NCBI GenBank assembly: GCA_014380365.1
Contig: JACMJZ010000007.1
Span: 150,453-214,452 of the forward strand
DNA from: Pyrinomonadaceae bacterium
GTDB lineage: Bacteria; Acidobacteriota; Blastocatellia; Pyrinomonadales; Pyrinomonadaceae
Reading direction: 5' to 3'
Length of the DNA: 64,000 nt
Below the pieces are notes generated by a model, which saw nothing but the letters and a program-made list of their open reading frames with translations, made no database searches and was not told the DNA's origin. Of this stretch, positions 55,426 to 63,228 are shown piece by piece (position 1 is the stretch's first letter; every line of letters begins with the position of its first letter). Made by a program: the position numbers and the translations under genes.

Positions 55426-57456
55426 ATGACGACCACCATCAATTTCACGCTGCGAGCCATCTGCCTCCTGCTGATTGCCCTCGCAGTTGTTTCCACTCCC
55501 ACTTTCGCCCAGAACCCGGCCGACAAGACACTTGCACCCTACTTCGTGGTGAAGGGCGACCCGAGCGTCGATCATTTGCCGCTAAAAGATACCCGCGTTG
55601 ACATCGCTGTTTCAGGGGTCATTGCGGACGTGAAGGTAGTGCAAACCTATCGCAATGAGGGCTCGCGGCCGATCAATGCGGCTTATGTCTTTCCGGCATC
55701 TACGCGTGCCGCTGTTTACTCCATGCGGATGCGAATCGGCGATCGGGTGATCGTGGCGAAGATAAAAGAACGCGAAGCAGCGAAGCAGGAGTTTGATGCG
55801 GCGAAGAAGGAAGGCAAGAGCGCGTCTCTGCTCGAACAGGACAGGCCAAACGTATTCTCGATGAGCCTGGCCAACATCATGCCGCAGGATCAAATCGAGA
55901 TTGAGCTGCGTTACACAGAACTGCTGGTGCCGACAGAGGGAGTTTACGAGGTGATCTATCCGACCGTGGTTGGCCCGCGCTACTCTTCGCAGACGGAATC
56001 GTCCGCGCCAAAGCAAGATGGGTTCGTTAAGAGTCCGTATTTGCGCCAGGGGAAACAGCCGACCAGCACGCTCCACATTTCCGCCAGAATCTCCGCCGGT
56101 GTGCCCATTCAGGACTTTAACTGCGCGTCGCACAAGGTTTCTCCGATATGGCCGAGTGCAACGGTTGTTCAACTGACTTTGGACGAAGCGGATGCCTTGC
56201 AGGGAAATCGCGACTTTGTGTTGCGCTACCGTTTGGCCGGAAATCAAATCACATCCGGTCTGCTTCTCTTCCAGGGCGAAGATGAAAACTTCTTTCTCTA
56301 CATGGCCCAGCCACCGCTACGAGTAGCGAGCGAGGACATCCCCGCCCGCGAGTACATTTTTGTCGTAGACGTTTCGGGTTCCATGAATGGCTTTCCGCTG
56401 AACACTTCCAAGCAGTTGCTGCGCGACTTGATCGGTCAACTGCGTCCAACGGATCTTTTCAACGTCGTCTTGTTTGCAGGCGACTCCAGCGTGCTTTCTC
56501 CCAAATCGCTGCAGGCAAATCAGGAAAACATCGCGCTCGCCATTCGTCTGCTTGAAGAACAGCGTGGCAGCGGAGGCACCGAACTTCTTCCCGCGGTGCA
56601 ACAAGCCATGAGCTTGCCGCGCGAAACCAGCATCTCGCGGAGTATCGTGCTGGTGACCGATGGTTACATTTCTGGCGAGCAGGGTGTCTTCGATTACATT
56701 CGCGCAAATCTTAATCAGTGCAACGTGTTCTCGTTTGGCATCGGCTCCTCAGTCAATCGTTATCTGATTGAAGGTGTGGCGAAGGCCGGAATGGGTGAGC
56801 CTTTCATCGTGACCAATGAGTCTGAGGCTCCGGCGATTGCCGCGAAGTTTCGGGAATACATTCAGACCCCCGTCCTGACCAGCATTCAGGTCCGAGCCAA
56901 CGGCTTCGAGACCTACGATGTGCACCCGGGCCACCTGCCAGATTTGTTGGCGCAACGTCCTGTGATCCTGTTCGGCAAATGGCGCGGGCCAGTCACCGGA
57001 ACATTTGAACTGACGGGAAAAACAGGGAGCGGCGACTACCTGACCAGACTGGATGTCGGCGGCGTCCAGCCGGACGAGGGGAATCGCGCGCTGCGTTACC
57101 TCTGGGCCCGTTCGCGAATTGCTGAACTGTCAGACTACGGGTCAAGAAGTGTGTCCGGTGAGAGAGTCAAGGAAATTACTTCACTGGGTCTTAAGTACAG
57201 CTTGTTGACCCAGTACACATCCTTCATCGCGGTGCTGGAAGAGATTCGAAATCCACTGGGTTCGGCGAAGGATGTGAAGCAACCGTTGCCGCTGCCGCTT
57301 GGAGTAAGCGATCTGGCAGTGGGTCAGGGCACTGAAGCCGGTAGTGAACCCGAACTCGCGTGGTTGATAGCCGTGTCTCTGCTGCTCGGGCTGTTCATGA
57401 TATTTCGCTCGCGTCGGCGCTCTCATTCACACCCGGTTGAAACTGGGTGGGAATGA
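55426..57456 (+). CDS. Exported VIT-VWA protein with PEP-CTERM-like tail
   Basis: 676 aa from ATG 55426 (TTAGGAG upstream). Signal peptide to TFAQ (about 29). VIT domain about 40-165 (DTRVDIAVSGVIADVKVVQTY, YVFPASTRAAVYSM, REAAKQEFDAAKKEGKSASLLEQ). VWA about 310-485 with MIDAS VVDVSGSMNG and LVTDGYISGEQ. C-terminal part ends SEPELAW, a hydrophobic helix (LIAVSLLLGLFMIF) and RSRRR: the motif-helix-basic cluster plan of exosortase sorting signals. An exosortase gene follows after 12 bases, so this is very probably its substrate. Confidence 0.88.
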   Translation: MTTTINFTLRAICLLLIALAVVSTPTFAQNPADKTLAPYFVVKGDPSVDHLPLKDTRVDIAVSGVIADVKVVQTYRNEGSRPINAAYVFPASTRAAVYSMRMRIGDRVIVAKIKEREAAKQEFDAAKKEGKSASLLEQDRPNVFSMSLANIMPQDQIEIELRYTELLVPTEGVYEVIYPTVVGPRYSSQTESSAPKQDGFVKSPYLRQGKQPTSTLHISARISAGVPIQDFNCASHKVSPIWPSATVVQLTLDEADALQGNRDFVLRYRLAGNQITSGLLLFQGEDENFFLYMAQPPLRVASEDIPAREYIFVVDVSGSMNGFPLNTSKQLLRDLIGQLRPTDLFNVVLFAGDSSVLSPKSLQANQENIALAIRLLEEQRGSGGTELLPAVQQAMSLPRETSISRSIVLVTDGYISGEQGVFDYIRANLNQCNVFSFGIGSSVNRYLIEGVAKAGMGEPFIVTNESEAPAIAAKFREYIQTPVLTSIQVRANGFETYDVHPGHLPDLLAQRPVILFGKWRGPVTGTFELTGKTGSGDYLTRLDVGGVQPDEGNRALRYLWARSRIAELSDYGSRSVSGERVKEITSLGLKYSLLTQYTSFIAVLEEIRNPLGSAKDVKQPLPLPLGVSDLAVGQGTEAGSEPELAWLIAVSLLLGLFMIFRSRRRSHSHPVETGWE

Positions 57457-57468
57457 GAGAGAACGCTT

Positions 57469-58386
57469 ATGAACTGGCGACTAATCTACAAACAAGGCGC
57501 ACAACTCCTTCTCGTGCTGCTGAGCGCGCTGGCACTCAAGCAGTACTACGCAACCGCCAGCGTCGACCAACTGCGTTGGATACTCGCCCCGACAACTTTC
57601 GTCGTCGAGTTACTCACCGGTTCCCAGTTCGAGTTCGAATCGCACGCTGGCTACATGTCGAGCGACCGCAGGTTTGTGATTGCCGCCTCGTGTGCCGGGG
57701 TCAATTTCCTGATTACCGCATTCCTCATGCTTTCGTTAAGAAAACTCTGGAGTGAACGAAAGACCTCCTGGAGATTCATCCCGGCAGCAGGTCTCGTTGC
57801 TTACCTCGCAACTATCGTCGCCAATACCTTTCGGATTTCCACGGCGTTATATCTACAGCGCACACCTTTGGAGATAGGCTGGTTGAACGAAAATCAACTC
57901 CACCGGCTCGAAGGGATCTTCATCTACTTTGGATTTCTACTGTTGCTGTTTCTGGTGAGCGAAAGAAAAGGTCGGAGCAAGAGAAGCGAGCCCGGGACCG
58001 CCCCCAGCTCCATACCTGATCAGGCGAGGACGTTTAGTTCGAACCAGGCAGATGCGCGCGTCAGGCCGGCGACGAGTGAATCCCAAGTGCACCGCGACGG
58101 GCTGCTGCGCCAATCCTTCTTCCCGCTGCTGGTCTATTACGCGACGACCTTAGGAATTCCCCTTGCCACGTCCGCCTATCGCACCGGACCCGTTGCATCC
58201 GACTTTCTGGAGCACTCCGCTTTCGTATTGCTGGCTCCCCTAATCCTGCTTCTCCTGTTCGCCACCTTCCGGCTTGCCGTCCGCGTGGCGTCGCGGGGGC
58301 TCCCAACAGCAGACACTCATGCCGGCGGTCGCAATGAGTCTGCAGATCACACAGATTCCGCAGATGTCTTAATCCCATCTGTGTAA
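57469..58386 (+). CDS. xrtK: Exosortase, XrtK-like
   Basis: 305 aa membrane cysteine protease/transpeptidase. Catalytic residues in AASCAGVNF (Cys75), ANTFRIS (Arg122) and LHRLEGIFIYF (His145); the N-terminal LKQYYATASVDQLRWILAPT block is the XrtK type as I know it. About eight hydrophobic segments. The final 20 residues (SADHTDSADVL) are encoded by an intergenic-type repeat, so the tail may be an extension. Dedicated single-substrate exosortases sit next to their target, as here. Confidence 0.85.
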   Translation: MNWRLIYKQGAQLLLVLLSALALKQYYATASVDQLRWILAPTTFVVELLTGSQFEFESHAGYMSSDRRFVIAASCAGVNFLITAFLMLSLRKLWSERKTSWRFIPAAGLVAYLATIVANTFRISTALYLQRTPLEIGWLNENQLHRLEGIFIYFGFLLLLFLVSERKGRSKRSEPGTAPSSIPDQARTFSSNQADARVRPATSESQVHRDGLLRQSFFPLLVYYATTLGIPLATSAYRTGPVASDFLEHSAFVLLAPLILLLLFATFRLAVRVASRGLPTADTHAGGRNESADHTDSADVLIPSV

Positions 58387-58403
58387 TCTGCGTAATCTGC
58401 GGA
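58341..58403. repeat. Inverted repeat overlapping the 3' end of the exosortase gene
   Basis: TGCAGATCACACAGATTCCG at 58341-58360 is largely complementary to the stretch ending TGTGTAATCTGCGTAATCTG near 58400. A related fragment, CCACAGATTACACAGATCGC, is at 5612 after cdd. Confidence 0.7.
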
Positions 58404-58423
58404 TAGTTCGACGGTGTTTAGCA

Positions 58424-58795
58424 CTAAGCGCACGAGGCAAACGACGCTGCCTGTGCTCCCCGGCTATGCGAGGCCGCGGGGAAGAATTCAACCCCATTCG
58501 CAATTTGGAAAACAGAATCCAGGCGGGTGAGTCTCAGGAGCATGCTGATCCGTTTGGTGACGTTCATGAGTTCGAAGCGAATTCCTTTTGCCTGGGTCCA
58601 CTCACGCAACTCCAACATCGCTCCCAAACCGCCGGCATCGACCGTCGTGACTGACGCCAAATCGAGTCTGACGGCGTTGACCGCGGACAGAGAACGCACG
58701 GCATTGCGCAGAGTCGCCGTGTCACCGTTAACAATTTGCCCATCGAGGCGGAGGACAGCGACCGGTCCCAGATTCTTTGCTTGTACTTTCAACAT
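58424..58795 (-). CDS. STAS-domain protein without the usual phospho-serine
   Basis: 123 aa, anti-sigma-factor-antagonist-like fold: VAVLRLDGQIVNGD, AVRLDLASVTTVDAGGLGAML, FELMNVTKRISMLLRLTRLDSVF. In SpoIIAA-type proteins the loop reads D-S-S/x-G and carries the regulatory serine; here it is D-A-G-G, so phospho-regulation of the canonical kind is unlikely. No kinase or sigma gene is adjacent. Confidence 0.83.
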   Translation of the reverse strand: MLKVQAKNLGPVAVLRLDGQIVNGDTATLRNAVRSLSAVNAVRLDLASVTTVDAGGLGAMLELREWTQAKGIRFELMNVTKRISMLLRLTRLDSVFQIANGVEFFPAASHSRGAQAASFASCA

Positions 58796-59085
58796 GTCTT
58801 TCTCCCACTTTCTCCATTAGCTCAGTTAAACGCGAGAACAGGTGTTCGGTTTCATTTTCTGCGCCTCGTCTATCTCTCGTTCATATATAAAGACGCCAGC
58901 GAGCGGATTCTGTTAACGCTAACGTTAAGAATTCTCATTACCCCAAACCTGAAGTTTCGCGACTTGAAAAGGTACAGCAGATTGACACGCATTTTGAGCA
59001 ACGACGTGTGTAATTCTCGAATCTCATAAACGGTTATTCAATACAACTATCAACCCGTTTCTGAGTCCTGAGAGGAGCTTTTAAG

Positions 59086-59682
59086 ATGAAATTTGTTCGA
59101 CAGTCTTCCCGCAATATCACCGCAATACTCGCGATTGTTTTCGCACTTTCCGCGTTATCTTTTGCGAAGGGAAAAGAGAGCAGTTTCCCTGACATCAAAG
59201 TCAAAAACTTCGGCCAAATGGATGAGCGCTTTTATCGCGGTGCCAGGCCGAAAGATGCAGACTACAAAGCCCTCGCCGCGCTCGGGATCAAGACCGTGAT
59301 TGATCTAACAGACAATTCCAAAAAGCGTGAGCAACCTGCGGTCGAGGCGGCCGGATTGCGTTACGTCAACATCCCCATGGTGGATAAGAGCTATCCCAGC
59401 ATGGAGCAGGTCAATGAGTTTCTGAAGGTGGTTGACGATCCTTTGACCGGGAAGTTTTTCCTGCACTGCGCGGGAGGCCGGCATCGCACGGGAGTCATGG
59501 GCGCCGTGTATCGCTTCAATCACGATCGATGGAATCTCGAGCAAGCCTTTGCCGAGATGAACCAATACGACTTCGGTTCCGGCATGGGTCACGGCAAGCA
59601 GAAGAGTTTCGTTCGGGACTACTGGCAGCAATTCCAGGCGAACCAAGCCAACGCAAGTGTGCCTGCCGCTGCCGCTCACTAA
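59086..59682 (+). CDS. Exported tyrosine/dual-specificity phosphatase
   Basis: 198 aa. Signal peptide to about residue 28 (LSFAKG). The PTP loop is HCAGGRHRTG with Cys128 and Arg134 (C-x5-R-T); an upstream aspartate-rich helix (VIDLTDNSKK) and NIPMVD precede it. RFYRGARPKDADY near residue 48 is typical of the DSP/PTEN-like class. The signal implies extracytoplasmic action on proteins or phosphorylated sugars/lipids. Confidence 0.9.
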   Translation: MKFVRQSSRNITAILAIVFALSALSFAKGKESSFPDIKVKNFGQMDERFYRGARPKDADYKALAALGIKTVIDLTDNSKKREQPAVEAAGLRYVNIPMVDKSYPSMEQVNEFLKVVDDPLTGKFFLHCAGGRHRTGVMGAVYRFNHDRWNLEQAFAEMNQYDFGSGMGHGKQKSFVRDYWQQFQANQANASVPAAAAH

Positions 59683-59730
59683 ATCAACAGTGTTTGGAAC
59701 CAGCGCGTTTGAAACCAATCGTGCTTCCAG

Positions 59731-59760
59731 AAAGGGCCGCTCAACTTGAGCGGCCTTTTC
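59731..59760 (+). terminator. Rho-independent terminator
   Basis: AAGGGCCGCTCAA-C-TTGAGCGGCCTTTT: a stem of about 12 pairs with one unpaired G and a T-run, 49 bases after the phosphatase stop. Confidence 0.88.
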
Positions 59761-60130
59761 ATTTGCTTGACCGGCCCCGCGCCGTTCGCCGAGATAAACG
59801 GATGATGAGTTGGCATTTCGCCTAGAGGACGCTCGGCATCATGCTGTACATGTCTCTTGAACCTCTCACAGAAAGGATTGAAACCACCTCGCTGTCATGT
59901 AACGCGCAAACCGGACGAGAAAAGGATCACCCCGCAGCAAATTTGTCCTGGTACTGGTGTAGGGCCGAAGGATACGAAGCGAATAGTGATATGGAATTCT
60001 CAAGGGGAGAACATTCCGCACCAACACCGAAATGGAAATCAGTTTTAGTCCCAGGACTCAGGCGAAGAAGTGGGACATCATGGTGGAGTGGAACGACGGC
60101 TCCAAGAGCGGGTAGCAGGGCGGGCCCAGC

Positions 60131-60172
60131 TGGGAGCGTAGGCATCCTGCCTGCAATGAGCGCGCAGCGCGA
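60131..60172. repeat. GCAGGCATCCTGCCTGCAATGAGCG repeat, copy 2
   Basis: GGGAGCGTAGGCATCCTGCC followed by TGCAATGAGCG; near-identical to 29529-29570. Confidence 0.8.
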
Positions 60173-60179
60173 AACCTCC

Positions 60180-60452
60180 CGAACACGTGCCAAGACCTCG
60201 CGTCCGCGTGCAAAGACGCCACGAACAGGTGTAAAGACGCCGCGTACACGTGCAAAGACGCCACGTACACCTGCAAAGACGCCACGTAGACGTGTAAAAA
60301 CGCCGCGTACACGTGTAAAGACGCCGCGTACACCTGCAAAGACGCCGCGTACACGTGCAAAGACGCCGCGTACACGTGCAAAACCCCCACGTACACGTGT
60401 AGAGATGCCGCGTGCACGTGCAAAAACCCCACGTACACGTGCAAAATACCGA
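60180..60452. repeat. Tandem repeat, 13 copies of a 21-bp unit
   Basis: Consensus CGTACACGTGCAAAGACGCC plus G/A. Thirteen units of exactly 21 bases with point changes only; eight contain CACGTG. Because no unit holds a stop codon, several frames stay open: RTRAKTP heptads in ORF 59841..60545 and others on the minus strand. The surrounding 59.7-60.7 kb holds no gene I can support, only the terminator, this array and other repeats. Confidence 0.92.
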
Positions 60453-60554
60453 CCTTTTCCGCACAAACTCACAAAAACCCCAGTAAAAGGGCGATTAGAC
60501 ATCAGAACCTTCAGTGGCGCCGGGTGCTTGGCGGTCCTGACGTGAATTAATCTC

Positions 60555-60594
60555 CGCGCGTCCTCTGTGTTCTCTGTGTCTCTGTGGTGAATCT
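60555..60594. repeat. CTCTGTGTCTCTGTGGT repeat, second location
   Basis: GTCCTCTGTGTTCTCTGTGT followed by CTCTGTGGTGAATC; matches the arms at 7135-7231. Single arm only. Confidence 0.75.
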
Positions 60595-60778
60595 TTTTGG
60601 AGATTGCCCCCACTCGTCACTTTTCACTCGTCACTCCTAAGTCCCATGGTAGAATCCGCGCGTTTCTCAAACTACTCAGTGAAGCAGGGGACAGCGCTCG
60701 GGTCCCAAACTCGTCACCCGTCCCTTTCCACTCTTCACTCATCAACTTTTCACTCTTCACTTCCTTAGGAGGTCTCTC

Positions 60779-61483
60779 ATGAATGACAACGAAACCAGAA
60801 CACATCAAATGTTCCTGCGCCTTCAGAGCGTCGGCTCTCAGCGCTCCGGTGACTTTGCTGCTAATAGCATCGGTCAACAACTCTACGCCACCTTGTCGGC
60901 AATCATCACCGAGGTAGAAGGCCACGCCGCATCGGAAGTTTCCGGCACGGGCGCGTCTCGACAGGGAACGACCACGCGCAGGCAGGCGCGCGAGGCGCTG
61001 CGCGAAGACCTTGAAGCCATCAGCCGCACCGCACGGGCTATGGCGGCTGACGTACCCGGCCTCGATGACAAGTTTCGACTCCCGCGCGGCAACAACGATC
61101 AGCAACTCCTCAGCGCCGCGCGCGCCTTCGCCGCCGATGCCGTGCCCTTCAAGGCGCAATTCATCGCCCACGAACTGCCGGCGGATTTCCTGGAAGACCT
61201 GGCTGCCGACATTGCAGCGATGGAAGCAGCGATGAGCGAGCAGTCAGGCGGGTTGGGCCATCGCGTCTCTGCGGGCGCGGCTCTCGACGATGCCATGGAT
61301 CGCGGCATTGAAGTAAAGCGCAAGCTGGACGTCATTATGAAGAACAAGTACGCCAACAACCCGGCCGTGTTGGCGGAGTGGGCCAGCGCCAGCCACACCG
61401 AACGCGCGCCAAGGAGGAAGAAGGGAACCGACGAACCACCCGCCGGTTCTTCGGGAGGTGGCTCGACAACACCATCAACCTGA
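60779..61483 (+). CDS. Helical protein of unknown function
   Basis: 234 aa; ATG preceded by TAGGAGG, a very strong ribosome site. All-helical, Ala-rich, with NIG/SIGQQLYATLSAI near residue 30, REALREDLEAISRTARAMA, GNNDQQLLSAARAFAADAVP and VMKNKYANNPAVLAEWASASH. The C-terminal 30 residues are Lys, Gly, Ser, Thr rich and disordered. No signal peptide or membrane span. I do not recognise a family. Confidence 0.75.
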   Translation: MNDNETRTHQMFLRLQSVGSQRSGDFAANSIGQQLYATLSAIITEVEGHAASEVSGTGASRQGTTTRRQAREALREDLEAISRTARAMAADVPGLDDKFRLPRGNNDQQLLSAARAFAADAVPFKAQFIAHELPADFLEDLAADIAAMEAAMSEQSGGLGHRVSAGAALDDAMDRGIEVKRKLDVIMKNKYANNPAVLAEWASASHTERAPRRKKGTDEPPAGSSGGGSTTPST

Positions 61484-61732
61484 TCCACGCCGGCGAAGTC
61501 GCCCGCGTGATTTAACGGCGTAGCCGTGACAGACAGTAGCCGGGGGTACGCGCGTTCCGCGCGCCACCCCCGGTTCACATCAACCAACAAAACAATTCGC
61601 CCGCTTAAGCGGGCGACAGATGCCCATCCCATCGAGTCACCGGGAGCTAAAAGAAGTCGAATCTACCTCAAGAATTCGATGTTTCTTTCTCATGCGCTAG
61701 AATGTTTCAGCAAGACTTGCGGGAGTTGTCGT

Positions 61733-62833
61733 ATGCTTAATGACCTTATCGCGGACGGGAAGGCGCTGCTTAAGAAAGTTAGAGCGCACTACACGGCTCC
61801 ACCTGAATCACTCCCACTCGATCAGCAAGTGACAGTCTCAGAACTGGAAGCGTGGTATAGAGGAGTCAGTCTCCTCCTCGAACGAAACTTCGGCAAAGAT
61901 TCAGTTGAGCTGCGCACTTGGCAGGATCGGCAATCCGAAGCACGAGAACGTAGTTGGGAAGGTGTAGGCCGCCGCAGTCCGGACGGTGGGAGCTTTGTCG
62001 TTGAATTGCTAGCCGCATCAATTGGCACTCTAACTGAGATCAAGACCTCTAGAATAGGTATCGACAGCGGGCCTAGTATGAATACTGAGATAGACGAACT
62101 GGTGCAACTATTTCGGCGCGGAGCTTTTGATCAAAATCTAGCCGAAGCCATAACCTCATGCGAGCAGATGGGAGAGCCGTTGAGCTTGATAATGGCCGAC
62201 GTAGACAAGTTCAAGTCTGTCAACGACACGCATGGTCATCCCTCCGGTGACGAAGTACTTCAGATCGTCGCAAAGATTGTAAAACAAATTGTGGGTGCAA
62301 AGGGCACATGCTATCGCTACGGCGGAGAAGAAATTTCGATCTTGCTACCAAACTATACTGCCGACGAGGCCGGTTCACTCGCAGAGCGGATAAGGATTGC
62401 AATCTCGTCATCACCGATAGGTAGTAAACAACTATCGGTGAGCGTAAGCTTCGGGATTGGAGATATCCCGACTCATGCGAGAACACCCAGCGAACTTCTA
62501 AAGGCGGCTGACGCTGCTTTGTACGAAGCTAAGAATTTTGGCCGGAACCTTGTTCGCATAAGCGGCGAGCCCAAGCCCGACAAATCCAAAGTTCGCCACG
62601 CGACGCGAAAACAACCCGATCCAAATACCCTTTCCGAAAAGGAAGCGGAAACAATCCGTGTCCACTACTTCACCTATCATCACGCTTTTTGTCCTAGAGA
62701 TGGAAGCCGATTGCGGATTGACGAATCGTACCCAGCGGATCAGCAGACACCGACGTTGGTTATTTTGTGTCCACTTTGCGGGCTCGATGAAAGGCTTCAC
62801 GGTCTGAAGCGTAACGCTGAAAGCGTTGGCTAA
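61733..62833 (+). CDS. Diguanylate cyclase (GGDEF) with C-terminal Cys-rich tail
   Basis: 366 aa from ATG 61733 (GGGAG upstream). Residues 1-115 are a helical unknown sensor region. GGDEF domain 120-285: MADVDKFKSVNDTHGHPSGDEVL and active site GGEEI (197-201), with FGIGDIPTHA and ADAALYEAKNFGRN. Predicted to make cyclic di-GMP; no RxxD I-site five residues before the active loop, so no obvious product inhibition. The tail has AFCPRDG and LCPLCG, a possible zinc ribbon. The last codons (RNAESVG) lie in a repeat unit. Confidence 0.9.
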   Translation: MLNDLIADGKALLKKVRAHYTAPPESLPLDQQVTVSELEAWYRGVSLLLERNFGKDSVELRTWQDRQSEARERSWEGVGRRSPDGGSFVVELLAASIGTLTEIKTSRIGIDSGPSMNTEIDELVQLFRRGAFDQNLAEAITSCEQMGEPLSLIMADVDKFKSVNDTHGHPSGDEVLQIVAKIVKQIVGAKGTCYRYGGEEISILLPNYTADEAGSLAERIRIAISSSPIGSKQLSVSVSFGIGDIPTHARTPSELLKAADAALYEAKNFGRNLVRISGEPKPDKSKVRHATRKQPDPNTLSEKEAETIRVHYFTYHHAFCPRDGSRLRIDESYPADQQTPTLVILCPLCGLDERLHGLKRNAESVG

Positions 62834-63127
62834 TTTCAGCCCAGGGTTTGCTTTGAAACCCTGGGTTTTCGAAATGCAGCTAGAGATTCGTCGCAACTCT
62901 GAAGGAGTTGCGACGGGGTTTGTGACGCGGTCGACGGCGACGCAACTCCTTCAGAGTTGCGTCTTTCATAAAATCACCTCGCCGATCCCAGGGTAGCCAA
63001 AGCGCAACCCTGGGCTGAAGTTAGCGAACGCTTTCAGCGTTAGGGGGTTCGTGCAAAGAATTCCTGTTCCCAGGGTTGCCCGAGCGCAACCCTGGGCTGC
63101 AATTCGCGAACGCTTTCAGCGTTAAGT
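62813..63127. repeat. Cluster of interleaved palindromic repeats
   Basis: Three families: AACGCTGAAAGCGTT units (62813-62827, and inverted at 63026 and 63110); CCCAGGGTTGCC...GCAACCCTGGGCTG units (62838-62866 as a shorter form, 62987-63018, 63070-63100); and GCAACTCTGAAGGAGTTGC with its complement (62892-62910, 62941-62959). They fill the gap of about 395 bases between the cyclase and the monooxygenase; no gene is seen. Confidence 0.85.
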
Positions 63128-63228
63128 CAAACTGCTCAAGTACCGGTGCCCGGATTTTAATTAACAATTTGTTTCCGCTGCTGTTAGCATGAGCCCCTGA
63201 TTCTCCAACTTGTCTAGCCAAGACCCAT

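Noticed and set aside
60180-60452. Possible CRISPR array
   Set aside because: Units are directly adjacent with no spacers, and no cas genes are present.
59841-60545. ORF encoding RTRAKTP heptad repeats
   Set aside because: It spans a terminator-to-repeat region, has no ribosome site, includes another dispersed repeat, and its openness follows from a stop-free 21-bp unit that also opens other frames on both strands.
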